29,881 nucleotides of DNA from a virus, in IMG/VR virus record IMGVR_UViG_3300030103_004019, positions 1 through 29,881 of that record; one strand, given 5' to 3'. Below are positions 14,480 to 23,414 of the stretch, one piece after another; positions within the stretch are counted from its first letter, which is position 1, and each line of letters starts with the position of its first letter. The notes below the pieces were generated by a model that saw only the letters and a program-made list of their open reading frames with translations, did no database searches and was not told the origin of the DNA. The translations under genes were made by a program, and so were the position numbers.

Positions 14480-16708
14480 ATGGCAGACGTAAATAAGTCG
14501 GTTGAGATTTCCTATAGAGCAGACCTAAAGCAGCTCATCAACCAGCTGCAGAAGATGCCTGGCATCACCGAGCAGGAAGCCAAAAAGATGGTCGGCCAGC
14601 TTGATAGACAGTTCAAGAAAGCTGAGCGGTCAGCCAAGAAAGCAGCAGCAGCACAATCCAGAGCAATGAGGAGAGTGCAGGAAAGTGCCAAAGATGCAGC
14701 AGACAAAGTCCAGGATCTAGGTGATCAGGCTGGAGATCTTGATAGAGCATTCATGGGCGCCGGGACAGCTGCCAATCTATTCTCACCAGCTCTGGGTGAG
14801 GTGGTGATGCTGGGCTCTGATGCTGCAGCCATATTTGAGGCGGTGACTCTGGGGCTGAATGCTTTGAACCCAATGTTTATCAAGCTGGCAGCTGGACTCG
14901 GGCTGGCTGTTGGTGCCTTTGGTATTCTAAATATGGCCCAGGAGAAACGGCTTGACATTCTGGACAGATTGGCTGAGGCAGAAGAAGAGAACCGCAACAG
15001 GCTAAGCGAGATCGCGCAGATAGTCACCAATGTGTCCAACCGTTATGATGATGCCAACAGTGCTCTGGCAGTCTTCACAGGGCAGCTCAGCCAACTGGAT
15101 GCAGATAAAGCCAAAGCACAAAGGGACATAGTGGCAGCCACTCAAGCTGATGTGGATGCAGTCAGTGAGCGCATTAGACAATCTGAGAGAGTGCTGAAGA
15201 TTCTAATGAGAATCAAGCAGGGCAATTTCAGTGTGACCAAATCCGAAAAGGAGTTAGTCAAAGCAGCCCAGGCAAGATTTGACACGGTTAGCAACACAGA
15301 GAATTTGATAACCATGTTTAGCCTAACCAATGCCAAAGCCAGAACAGCATTGGCCACAGCTCTGCAGATTGAGATCAGCAAAGAGGAAAAGATTAGACAG
15401 GGCATCAAAGTCACAGGTGAGGAGACTGTCAGGGCTGAGCTGGAACGGCTCGAGCTACAGAATGAATACAATCAAGCACAATCTGAAGAGGACATCAGGA
15501 CCACCAGAATCCTAGAGAACAAAGAGAAAATCAATGAGCTTGACAGTTTGATAGCAGCAGCTTTGGAGAGCGGACTGGATGCTGTTGAGGCTGCAGAGCT
15601 ACCTTACACCAAACAGATAGAGGCCCTAAGAGAGCAGGAACATCTCATCAAAGGGAACGCGGCCAAGCAGATTGAATTTAATAAATCAATCAAAATACTA
15701 GAGAACAAAAGAGCAGAGGCAGCCGCTAAAGCTATGCTCACTGAAAGCCTAGAGGCAGAGACCAATCACAATGCAGAGATGGCCCGCCTTGAGAAAGAGC
15801 AGAAATTTGACCAGGCTTTTAACTCGATTGTGCTCCAGGGAGTGGATGCACAGATCCACAAACTAGAATCCAAGCACAACAGAGAGCTGGATAACTTGAC
15901 AAAGCTGGCCCAGGAAACAGGAAACTATCACGATCTATTGATAGCCCAGCAGGTCATCAGAGATGAGATTGAGCAGAAGAGTCACGACCTGAGAATCAAG
16001 CACATAATGGATGAGACTAAGATTGGGATAAATGCTGCCATCAAGCTAAATAATGCAATCAGTCAGCTATTGGGCCAACGTGCTAGCAATCTGGAGCAAC
16101 AGACTGCAGATGAGATAGCACAAGCCCAGGAGAGCACTGAGCAGCAGATAGCTGAGCTGGACAGATTGGTGCAGGCCAAAGAGATCAGTGAGCTAGAGGC
16201 AGCAGCCAGGAAAGAGCAGATCAAAGCCAATGAGGCTGCAGCGATAACCAGGATTGAAAATTCAACCAGCGATGAGATTGAAAAGCTTAGGCAGCAGGAA
16301 TTTGTAATGAATCAGCTAAGCAGTATCGCAAATATTGGATTTAGCACTGCTGAGGCCATTATGAAAGCACTAGCAACATTTCCAGGGCCTCCTGGTATTA
16401 TTCTGGCCAGTGCAGCCGGAGCAGCTGGAGCGGTGCAGCTCGGGACAGTGCTATCACAGAAGCCACCGACCAGCCACATGGGTGGATTCCTGCAGCCAGA
16501 TGAGCAGCTAAGGACAGTCTTATCAGGTGAGGCAGTTCTGGACAGAGCCACTGTAAATCGTATCGGAGGAGAACAGGGAGTCAGGGAACTAATGAGTGGG
16601 AGCTCAACACAAAATGAGGTGGTGATAATCCAACCATTTAGGCACATAGATCGTTATAATAAGTCAGCACGGAAGCAAAAGGGTCGGAAACCGATCCGCA
16701 GATACTAG
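14480..16708 (+). CDS. Tail tape measure protein
   Basis: The 742-residue product is overwhelmingly helical, with long charged coiled coils (about 15-75 and 230-620) and two hydrophobic stretches (about 110-155, FIKLAAGLGLAVGAFGIL, and about 625-660, PPGIILASAAGAAGAVQL). The C-terminal MGGFLQPDEQLRTVLSGEAVL with 'RIGGEQGVREL' is typical of tape measure ends. It follows the frameshifting chaperones, as expected. Using the usual ~0.15 nm per residue, the tail would be about 110 nm, an inference. No lytic transglycosylase or peptidase domain is obvious. Confidence 0.92.
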   Translation: MADVNKSVEISYRADLKQLINQLQKMPGITEQEAKKMVGQLDRQFKKAERSAKKAAAAQSRAMRRVQESAKDAADKVQDLGDQAGDLDRAFMGAGTAANLFSPALGEVVMLGSDAAAIFEAVTLGLNALNPMFIKLAAGLGLAVGAFGILNMAQEKRLDILDRLAEAEEENRNRLSEIAQIVTNVSNRYDDANSALAVFTGQLSQLDADKAKAQRDIVAATQADVDAVSERIRQSERVLKILMRIKQGNFSVTKSEKELVKAAQARFDTVSNTENLITMFSLTNAKARTALATALQIEISKEEKIRQGIKVTGEETVRAELERLELQNEYNQAQSEEDIRTTRILENKEKINELDSLIAAALESGLDAVEAAELPYTKQIEALREQEHLIKGNAAKQIEFNKSIKILENKRAEAAAKAMLTESLEAETNHNAEMARLEKEQKFDQAFNSIVLQGVDAQIHKLESKHNRELDNLTKLAQETGNYHDLLIAQQVIRDEIEQKSHDLRIKHIMDETKIGINAAIKLNNAISQLLGQRASNLEQQTADEIAQAQESTEQQIAELDRLVQAKEISELEAAARKEQIKANEAAAITRIENSTSDEIEKLRQQEFVMNQLSSIANIGFSTAEAIMKALATFPGPPGIILASAAGAAGAVQLGTVLSQKPPTSHMGGFLQPDEQLRTVLSGEAVLDRATVNRIGGEQGVRELMSGSSTQNEVVIIQPFRHIDRYNKSARKQKGRKPIRRY

Positions 16709-16717
16709 GGAGCTGAG

Positions 16718-19700
16718 ATGGCAGACACATCACCAGACAACTTGAGAGGATTCATCATACCGCTGGAGATGGATGCAGATAATCAATGGGCTGACCAAAG
16801 CATATTCACCCAGGGAACACGCAGAGCAGGCCTGAGCAGTCCTGACCAGGACTCAGGGCTGGTGGTTCAAACCAGTGGCCTGCAAGGCACAGACATTATA
16901 ACGATTAGAACCGCTGAAGCTGGACACATACAAGACAAACCTAAATTTGAATGGAAAGAATCCACAGAGTCTGACTATTATGGATCAGATGCAGCCAATA
17001 TGCTGAGCCATTGGCGCACGATTGTCAGCAACAGTGGAACAGCCACAACCACATTGATCCCCAGGGATGCCATCAAGCTGAGTGAGACCAGTGAGATCAT
17101 CGCTGTTGTGGAGAAGCAAACAGCATCACAGAACAGCATTCAGATAGTAAGAATCAGCACCACAGGAACAGCAACCACCACGAACATTGAGACAGTGGCC
17201 ACAGGGACATTGGTCAGCCAATCAAGGCACGGAGCACTATGTGAGATGCCAGATGGTTCAATACTGTTGGCATATTGGCAAGTAAACAGCATCGACAACA
17301 CAGCAAATCTGTTGGTGTATAGGTCGATTGATAATGGGATCAACTGGTCACTAAAGAGCAAGAGAGCACTGCCTAGTAATATCTCTGTAGCTGGCTCACC
17401 TGGTGCCGGGGCTAGTGGGTTCGACTTGGCACGAATCAGAATGGCAGCAAGCAGCTCACAGGTGATTCTACTGGCTGAGCTGCAGAGCCACAACACCAGC
17501 TTGAGCAATCGGAATCTGTGTGCCCAGTATGCCAGCACATCAGAGGGGATGAAGTTCACCGAGGTGATAACCACATCAGGGGCTCAGGCATTCCATCAGA
17601 TGGATGTTGAGACAGTTGGTGAGGCCTTTGTCATCAGCTGGCTTGAGGTAGATGGCATCAAAGTCACCAGGCTGACCAATGCCCATGAGAGCATAGCCAA
17701 AGCGCTGACTGTGTTGGCCTCTGACTCATTTGCATTCCCATCAGCAACAGCAGCAGCCACATCTAATTTGCTGGCTGGTCAAAAGTCAATGTGGTTGGAT
17801 GATGACCAGAGGCTTTATGTGGTCGCTGAGTCTGTGGCATCTGATAAAGGTTCAATCTTTGTGGCCTTTAGTGATCTATTGGGCATCAGCTTTAGAGACC
17901 TGGGGAAAACCTGGATTCAGCTTGGAGCAGGTGGAGCAAGTGTGAATCCAAATTGCTATACACCTCGAGACACTGATGACAATCTAAATAACATCATTGG
18001 GGTCAGTGGAACATTTGGAGATCAAATGCTGCTGGTCAATATGGAACCCGGAGACACAGGAAACAATCACTCAGGGTCACTGTATGGTTATCATCTCGGT
18101 GGTTATGGCACTGTCAACTATCCCAGGCTGCTGGAGTATCCACAGGAGCAGAACCGAGGCAGAAACTATCTGGATTGGTTGCCAATCAGGCTGCCAGCTG
18201 TAACCGGGTGGACAGGATCAGGAACAGGTACCGAAGTGCTTCAAGGTGATCATTTTCAACTCGATGTGACAGCAGGTAACACCAGAGCATTTAGCCAGAC
18301 ATTTAGCGATAAAACCGGGGGCTTTATTGCAAAGTTCAAGGTCAAGGTAGTCTCAGGGGCCTCAACAGCCAAGGGCACTGGATTTGATGTTCAAATTGAG
18401 GAGATAGCAGGTACTGATGTGTTTACTATCAGATTGGTGATTGGATTGACTCATCTATATTTGTTCGATGCAAATGCCAGCACGACTGTACCAATTGCAT
18501 TTGTGGGCTCACTATCAGCTCCTGATGGCTTTGACATCATTCTGCAGCTGGATAACGCCACAGGAGTGGCATCAGTCTATTACCGAGCAAGCACAGCAGC
18601 AGCGCGCCGATATAGCCTTCTACAGGGAACAGCAGCAGCGGCCACAGGATCAGGCAACCAGGTCAAGTTCGGAGTCACCTCTGGGCACGTTGCCAATATT
18701 GAGTGTCATTGGTTCAATGTGTCCTATAGCATTGGCGCAGCGCTCACAGGGAAGCTGATAGACACCACCAAGAACAATGCCAAGCCATATCCACCACATG
18801 GATTCATGACACACATCGCCAACGGTCTAAAGATTAGCACCAAAGATGGCCCAGCCAGAGAGGGTGAAACATTCCAGATTTCCCCCAGGTTTGACACACC
18901 TGCCACCAATATGCTGTATTCAATCCAACCATCAGCCAGAGTGGGCTGGAGAGGGGATGCAATAGCAAACCCGGACACCAATAACACCCCACAGGAGAGA
19001 GTGGCCTGGCAGATCGACACAGCACTGACAGCCAACCACAGGACACTTGGAGGAACCTTTGGAATCAGCTTGAAAAACATCAACTTCAAAGATGTGACCA
19101 TTGAGCGCTATGATGCCGGGTCAACCAGCTGGGTTAGCGTTGCCACTTTTGCCAATGGGATTCCATTCAACTTTACACGAGCAGGCAACACCATCAGCAG
19201 CACATCAAGCTCAGGAGAGTTCTTCCATTATGGTGAGTGTATTGGGTGGCGAGTGATGCTGACATCTGGTGACACATCAGTGGTTCGGAAGATTAACTAT
19301 AATGCAGAGGGTGTCCTGAGCAATCAGACAACCAAGCAATGCATTATCCAGCTCGAGGATGCTCTAACAGGTGACCCCACAAGCGGCTCAGCATTCCTGA
19401 TCCCCAATGATCTCACAGTGTTACTCAGCTCCCTGAATGATACCGCAGGGTATCGAATCAACATCACAGCCCAGAGAACCCGCGAGGGCTATTTTGAGAT
19501 CGGCAAGATGGTCATGGGCCCTGTGGTGTTCCCTGCTCACCAATATGGCCGAGGTAGGACTATTCAATATGTGGCTGATGTGGAATCCAGCACTCAGAGC
19601 AATGGCATCCTGAGAACCAATGCCACAGGAGATGGTGGCAGGACATTCAGAATCGCCTGGGCTGAGGGTGTGGATATCTCTGAGCTATTTGATAATCCAG

Positions 19701-20008
19701 CCAATCCCAATCACTACACATCAAGCACAGCAGGAGCAGCAATCCCAACAGCGGCAGAGGGCTCAGCACCAACCACGATGCTGGGGCTAGTCAAGCACCT
19801 GGTGGGCTCATCAAATGCTGTTGTGTATTTGCCGATTGTGCGCAGATCAGCAGCCACAGAGAGATCACTGAATAGGTATCACGAGCACGCTATGGTTACT
19901 ATCAGCGATGATCTACAGATTGAGAATGTGTTGGGTGATGAATCATTAGGCCAGGGCTCAGGTGAGCTGATGCGCGTGGGCACTGTGTCACTCAGGGAGA
20001 TCAGATGA
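16718..20008 (+). CDS. Large tail protein with Asp-box propeller-like and lectin-like regions
   Basis: The 1096-residue protein is the largest here. Residues about 120-460 have recurring blades with Asp-box-like motifs (SIDNGINW at 203-210; SFRDLGKTW at 391-399), as in sialidase-type beta propellers. Residues about 505-660 resemble a concanavalin/LamG-like sandwich (GGFIAKFKVKV; FDIILQLDNATGVASVYY). The rest is beta-rich, with SALTGD-type linkers. It lies after the tape measure and before the hub-like protein, so it is probably a distal tail component that contacts host glycans. No catalytic residues of a sialidase are evident. It ends in an ATGA overlap with the next gene. Confidence 0.65.
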   Translation: MADTSPDNLRGFIIPLEMDADNQWADQSIFTQGTRRAGLSSPDQDSGLVVQTSGLQGTDIITIRTAEAGHIQDKPKFEWKESTESDYYGSDAANMLSHWRTIVSNSGTATTTLIPRDAIKLSETSEIIAVVEKQTASQNSIQIVRISTTGTATTTNIETVATGTLVSQSRHGALCEMPDGSILLAYWQVNSIDNTANLLVYRSIDNGINWSLKSKRALPSNISVAGSPGAGASGFDLARIRMAASSSQVILLAELQSHNTSLSNRNLCAQYASTSEGMKFTEVITTSGAQAFHQMDVETVGEAFVISWLEVDGIKVTRLTNAHESIAKALTVLASDSFAFPSATAAATSNLLAGQKSMWLDDDQRLYVVAESVASDKGSIFVAFSDLLGISFRDLGKTWIQLGAGGASVNPNCYTPRDTDDNLNNIIGVSGTFGDQMLLVNMEPGDTGNNHSGSLYGYHLGGYGTVNYPRLLEYPQEQNRGRNYLDWLPIRLPAVTGWTGSGTGTEVLQGDHFQLDVTAGNTRAFSQTFSDKTGGFIAKFKVKVVSGASTAKGTGFDVQIEEIAGTDVFTIRLVIGLTHLYLFDANASTTVPIAFVGSLSAPDGFDIILQLDNATGVASVYYRASTAAARRYSLLQGTAAAATGSGNQVKFGVTSGHVANIECHWFNVSYSIGAALTGKLIDTTKNNAKPYPPHGFMTHIANGLKISTKDGPAREGETFQISPRFDTPATNMLYSIQPSARVGWRGDAIANPDTNNTPQERVAWQIDTALTANHRTLGGTFGISLKNINFKDVTIERYDAGSTSWVSVATFANGIPFNFTRAGNTISSTSSSGEFFHYGECIGWRVMLTSGDTSVVRKINYNAEGVLSNQTTKQCIIQLEDALTGDPTSGSAFLIPNDLTVLLSSLNDTAGYRINITAQRTREGYFEIGKMVMGPVVFPAHQYGRGRTIQYVADVESSTQSNGILRTNATGDGGRTFRIAWAEGVDISELFDNPANPNHYTSSTAGAAIPTAAEGSAPTTMLGLVKHLVGSSNAVVYLPIVRRSAATERSLNRYHEHAMVTISDDLQIENVLGDESLGQGSGELMRVGTVSLREIR

Positions 20009-21666
20009 GCTTGAAAGAGCGCCTAGGAAAACAGCCAATATTTTTGCTGGAGATCGATTGGAATGGCCAGCTCTATCGAGTGGCCTCTGATGCTGTTGAT
20101 GTGCCATCTGACTCTGGACTGATTCCATTTACTGGATCACTGCTGGAGTTTGATTATCAGGAATCGATGAGCATAGGCAGCACGCAACTGGATACCAATG
20201 TGCTTGGCTGCAGCATTATCCTGGATGGTGTTGACATTCTGCTGGAGTTTGCTCTAGGCAATGGCATCCAAGGCAGCTCTGCTGTCTTTAGCTATGTGAT
20301 GTTTGATGATCGGTCTGTCAGCGCCTATGAGGAGAGAATCATATTGACCAAGGGCATCATCCAGGAGCCCCAATATGGTGACCCGCTGGAGCCTGAGGAT
20401 TTTCTGGCCATCAGCATATCCGCTGAGCCCTTTGATGAGTCCAGATTGCTAATAGATCCAGAGCTGAGAATCGATGAGCGCTGGGCCGATAGAGACATTG
20501 AAACAGCAGATGGCAAAGCCTATCCAATTGTCTTTGGAGAACCAGGCCAGATCAATCAGGCAGATGGAACCACCACCCAGGTATTTAGTGTGCCAGCTTA
20601 TTGTATATCTGATGACCACTCAAGCCTAAATGGTATCCGGGCTTTGATCGGTGCAGGCAGACTGATCCAGGGCCCAAGTGTTCTGGGCTCTGGGTTGGAT
20701 GTGACCATAAAAGATCAAATTGGTAACACCCTACTCAAGCCAATCAGAACTTCGGTGGATGCTCGAGGTAACTACTATAGCTATATCCAGATCTTGAATA
20801 CTGATGTTCTGGCCTTTCCTGGGTGTAATGCTTTTGCCGGGGAGAATGCCAGTGAGTATTATGTGAGCTGCATTGGTGGCATCCAGAGTCCATATCGAGA
20901 CAGTGTCCTGCAGGGGGGTGGAGATATATGCAGGTGGGCCCTTGAGAAAACTGGCCAGCTAGTGGATCACGCTGCCTGGGCTAATATGTCAGCCATACTG
21001 AATCGCTATAGCTTTGCAGGGTATGTCAACGATCCAACCATTGGGGCCTGGGATTGGTTGAGCGGCAACATCCTGCCATATCTGCCCATCAGCATAGTGG
21101 GCGGCCCCAATGGGATCAAACCAGTGTTGATTCAGCTCTGGGCCCTTGAGTTGATTCACCCGGTTGGGATTGTGTCCATTGGTGTCGCTGAAGACTGGCT
21201 GCAGATCTCAGCAGTTGAGACCATCAGGTCCACAGGTGATTTGATCAACAGATCTGTGGTCAAGTATGCCCCCAAGGGATTTGATGATGATGAATCTCAG
21301 CAGGTGGTATGCACAGCAGTTCCCTTGAATGATGGTGAGATAGGCAGTGACTATGCTGTCATCTCTCAGCAGCGTTATGGCATCCAGGAGCAAGGCGTGA
21401 CAACTGAGTATGTCTACAGCCGAGCCACAGCTGACAGAATAGCTATGGACATCGTTAGAGCATATGCACTGCCTATCAAACAATTTACGGTCGTAGCAGG
21501 CTTTGAGTGGGGCTGGCTTGAGCTGGGTGATTGTGTTGAGGTGACCAACTCGAGGCTGCATTTATTCAGCCACAAAATGCTGGTGGTTTCCAAGCGCTGG
21601 AATGGGCAGGCCTTTGAGTTTACACTGATGTTTGAAGACAATCACATCCAAAATCCTAGACAATAA
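20005..21666 (+). CDS. Tail hub / baseplate-like protein
   Basis: A 553-residue beta-rich protein at the end of the tail module, starting in an ATGA overlap. The first 150 residues read like repeated OB/hub strands (PIFLLEIDWNGQLYRVASDAV; GCSIILDGVDILLEFALG), a later block TADGKAYPIVFGEPGQIN resembles phage tail proteins of similar position, and the end contains KQFTVVAGFEWGWLELGDCVEVTNSRL, like the domain-closing part of hub proteins. The context (tape measure, large tail protein, then this, then lysis) suggests the tail tip hub. No peptidoglycan hydrolase motif was recognised. Confidence 0.6.
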   Translation: MSLKERLGKQPIFLLEIDWNGQLYRVASDAVDVPSDSGLIPFTGSLLEFDYQESMSIGSTQLDTNVLGCSIILDGVDILLEFALGNGIQGSSAVFSYVMFDDRSVSAYEERIILTKGIIQEPQYGDPLEPEDFLAISISAEPFDESRLLIDPELRIDERWADRDIETADGKAYPIVFGEPGQINQADGTTTQVFSVPAYCISDDHSSLNGIRALIGAGRLIQGPSVLGSGLDVTIKDQIGNTLLKPIRTSVDARGNYYSYIQILNTDVLAFPGCNAFAGENASEYYVSCIGGIQSPYRDSVLQGGGDICRWALEKTGQLVDHAAWANMSAILNRYSFAGYVNDPTIGAWDWLSGNILPYLPISIVGGPNGIKPVLIQLWALELIHPVGIVSIGVAEDWLQISAVETIRSTGDLINRSVVKYAPKGFDDDESQQVVCTAVPLNDGEIGSDYAVISQQRYGIQEQGVTTEYVYSRATADRIAMDIVRAYALPIKQFTVVAGFEWGWLELGDCVEVTNSRLHLFSHKMLVVSKRWNGQAFEFTLMFEDNHIQNPRQ

Positions 21667-21678
21667 ACTGGAGCTAAA

Positions 21679-22257
21679 GTGATCGTATTCATTGACCGAC
21701 AGCACGCAGGGAAGCCTAACAACACCAGAGATCTGGGAGCAAGCAGAGATCTGGATGGAGATGGCCAGATCACAGCAGCTGAAGCAGAGGCAATCTGGAC
21801 AGCACGAATCGGCATAGAGCTGGAGATCTTGCTTAGAGATCACGGCATCGAGGTGATGCCAATCTCTGATGGTACTTACTCAGCACGGCACGCCAGAGTC
21901 AACTCCTATATGGAAAGCCACCCAGGGCCAGCAGTTTATCTGGCAATGCATTTGAATGCTGGTGGAGGTAATTATGGAGCGATGTTCTATGACCACAGAT
22001 CCACCCAGGGGCCTAGCCTAGCAGCTGCCATCTGTGCTGAGCTTGGGACAGCTCTGGACATTCAGACCAAATCAATTGCAGCGAGCCCAGACGACTGGAC
22101 CAGCAACGCATTCTACACGATACGCAATGTCAAGCGGCCTGTGGCCATCTGCTGTGAGCCAATTTTCATAGACACACATAGCCAATTCCTTAGTATAAAA
22201 GGGATAAGCAGAATCGCTCGAGCCATAGCCCAGGGGATAATAGGATGGAACACATGA
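21679..22257 (+). CDS. Endolysin: N-acetylmuramoyl-L-alanine amidase (Amidase_3-like) with an EF-hand loop
   Basis: This enzyme should cut the bond between muramic acid and the peptide stem of peptidoglycan. H9 (FIDRQHAGK) and H91 (YLAMHLNAGGG) are candidate zinc ligands, and E160 (CCEPIFID) the catalytic Glu, in the family order; the second, Glu ligand should lie in the helix at about 34-52. Residues 24-35 (DLDGDGQITAAE) form a perfect canonical EF-hand loop with D at 1, 3 and 5, G at 6, I at 8, E at 12. The GTG start at 21679 follows TGGAG. At 192 residues, with no signal peptide, it needs a holin, and the next gene is a candidate. Confidence 0.9.
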   Translation: MIVFIDRQHAGKPNNTRDLGASRDLDGDGQITAAEAEAIWTARIGIELEILLRDHGIEVMPISDGTYSARHARVNSYMESHPGPAVYLAMHLNAGGGNYGAMFYDHRSTQGPSLAAAICAELGTALDIQTKSIAASPDDWTSNAFYTIRNVKRPVAICCEPIFIDTHSQFLSIKGISRIARAIAQGIIGWNT

Positions 22258-22514
22258 GCCCAGAACTAATCAGCGCATTGACAGGTCCATTCAGCGCTTT
22301 GATGTTAGCTGTTGGGCTGCTGTATGCCCTTGGAAAGCTGTTGGCCAAGTGGGTGCCGGTAGTCGTAGAGGCCCACATGAGCCGGATGGATAAAATGATA
22401 GATTCTCACGATGAAGATCGGAAGCTATACCAAAGCAGCATCCAGAAGATAGTTCACCAGCAGGAACAGATGAGCCACGACATCAAAGTGATCCGTGATG
22501 CGGTGACTAAATAG
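22254..22514 (+). CDS. Holin candidate / small membrane protein
   Basis: From the ATG at 22254, which overlaps the endolysin stop as ATGA, the product has 86 residues (an ATG at 22245 would add three). It has one hydrophobic segment (about 7-33, FSALMLAVGLLYALGKLLA) followed by a charged helical tail (MDKMIDSHDEDRKLYQSSIQKIVHQQEQ). Position directly after the endolysin and the single membrane span suggest a holin or endolysin-release protein. A tail with coiled-coil character also fits a spanin-like protein, but no signal or lipobox is present. Confidence 0.65.
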   Translation: MSPELISALTGPFSALMLAVGLLYALGKLLAKWVPVVVEAHMSRMDKMIDSHDEDRKLYQSSIQKIVHQQEQMSHDIKVIRDAVTK

Positions 22515-23010
22515 TCCCCTGGTAGCAATCAACCTCACCGATCATTGAGTGGGGAATCCTGATGAATTTAGTTGAGCGGTTATTTCTGGTTAGATTGAAT
22601 GTCTCAAGCTCAGAAAACCGATACAAAGCACAATGCCAGACAGCTCTGAATGGAGCAACATAGCAGGTGACCTGGTTGTTATGGATAAAGGCCTCACAGC
22701 TCATATCTGGAGTGGGCTTGCCCAGCAGTATCTGATTGAATCTCTGGCCCGCTTCCAGTTCCACAGCCGGCATATCATAGTGGTATAGCCTGCCTGTAAA
22801 GTGTGGCTTTGGTCTGCTCATCCAGATTCTGACACACCAATCCAGCTTGGAATCTGAGTGGGTTTGGTACCAATCCACACCCAGCTCACGGTCCAAACAG
22901 GTACCCTCCACGCACATCCAATGGCCTCCCAAATGCTGCCTTAATAGTGGTATGCACCACTTTCGGAATCGGTTTTGGCCTCTGCGTAAGTTATTTTTGA
23001 TCTCTGACAT
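22507..23010 (-). CDS. Minus-strand orphan, function unknown
   Basis: A 167-residue protein encoded opposite to all neighbours, convergent with the holin candidate (8-base overlap of the ends) and divergent from the early genes. It is rich in Cys and Trp (WCIPLLRQHLGGHWMCVEGT; VDWYQTHSDSKLDWCVRIW; FRAVWHCALYRF). The stretch D-x-x-L-G-V-D-W ... LDWCVRIW has the spacing of some PD-(D/E)XK nuclease cores, but key residues cannot be assigned, so this stays a guess. The frame is intact across 504 bases, codon use looks like the rest of the phage, and its start abuts a TATCCC inverted repeat (23010-23030). Confidence 0.7.
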   Translation of the reverse strand: MSEIKNNLRRGQNRFRKWCIPLLRQHLGGHWMCVEGTCLDRELGVDWYQTHSDSKLDWCVRIWMSRPKPHFTGRLYHYDMPAVELEAGQRFNQILLGKPTPDMSCEAFIHNNQVTCYVAPFRAVWHCALYRFSELETFNLTRNNRSTKFIRIPHSMIGEVDCYQGTI

Positions 23011-23030
23011 ATCCCGATCCCTTGGGGATA
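23010..23030. promoter_or_regulatory. Inverted repeat in the divergent early region (possible operator)
   Basis: TATCCC (23010-23015) and GGGATA (23025-23030) form a perfect dyad with a nine-base spacer; inside it ATCCC-TTG-GGGAT (23017-23029) can also fold as a hairpin. The repeat sits at the start codon of the minus-strand gene and about 50-70 bases upstream of the candidate early promoter, where a repressor could act on both units. Several HTH proteins are encoded nearby. Confidence 0.35.
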
Positions 23031-23076
23031 GTTTAGAGTTATGGCAAAAAAAATGCAGTTTATTTGTGTATTAGTG

Positions 23077-23106
23077 TTGCCAACCCTGTTCGGAAAAGGA
23101 TACAGT
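23077..23106 (+). promoter_or_regulatory. Candidate early promoter
   Basis: TTGCCA (23077-23082) matches the -35 consensus in five of six bases, and TACAGT (23101-23106) matches the -10 in four of six, with an 18-base spacer. It lies in the only gene-free stretch (23011-23152) before the early genes, whose first ATG is at 23153. A phage or host sigma70-type promoter is plausible here. Confidence 0.35.
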
Positions 23107-23152
23107 GATTGTGGTAGCGAGAGAAAAGACAACAACACAACAGGAGAACGAC

Positions 23153-23347
23153 ATGACAATCAAACATAGACTAGAAGCAATCCAAACACTTACAGAGGCT
23201 ATAGCAGCATTATCCAAAGACAAATTCGGAAGATATGAAATGGCTAAAGTAATTTCACAACTACAAAATACTTTAGACGTTATTGGGATTGAAGAATTAA
23301 ATATTGATGAAAACGCTTATAGGATTCTTGAAAACCACAATAAGTAA
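23153..23347 (+). CDS. Small early protein, function unknown (64 residues)
   Basis: It starts at ATG 23153, nine bases after AGGAGA in a CAA-rich leader (23129-23155) nearly identical to the leaders of the next two genes; upstream GTG codons in frame are less likely. The product MTIKHRLEAIQTLTEAIAAL... is a helical, mildly charged protein with no motif I can name. It is AT-richer than the structural genes. First gene of the early transcript, so perhaps a host takeover protein, as inference only. Confidence 0.6.
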   Translation: MTIKHRLEAIQTLTEAIAALSKDKFGRYEMAKVISQLQNTLDVIGIEELNIDENAYRILENHNK

Positions 23348-23363
23348 GACCACGAATGGCCCG

Positions 23364-23414
23364 CCGGAGCCTATCCGGAACACCTCAAACAACAACAACA
23401 GGAGAACGACAATG
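23364..23414 (+). promoter_or_regulatory. Leader of the second early gene: hairpin plus repeated CAA/AGGAGAA motif
   Basis: A perfect hairpin CCGGA-GCCTA-TCCGG (23364-23378) is followed by AACAACAACAACAGGAGAAC (23387 onward) and the ATG at 23412. The same CAA-rich ribosome binding segment occurs before 23153 and 23999 and, in a weaker form, before 28243. Confidence 0.6.

Noticed and set aside
17246-17253. Single TGCCAGAT outside the repeat cluster
   Set aside because: One isolated copy within the large tail protein gene (MPDG codons) is expected from coding content in 30 kb.
16718-20008. Active sialidase
   Set aside because: Asp-box-like blades are visible, but the catalytic Arg triad and Tyr/Glu context could not be identified; only a propeller-like fold is proposed.
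23041-23167. 42-codon frame (MAKKMQFICVLVLPTLFG...) in the early control region
   Set aside because: Signal-like N-terminus is intriguing, but the binding site is poor and it runs over the candidate promoter and the leader of the next gene.
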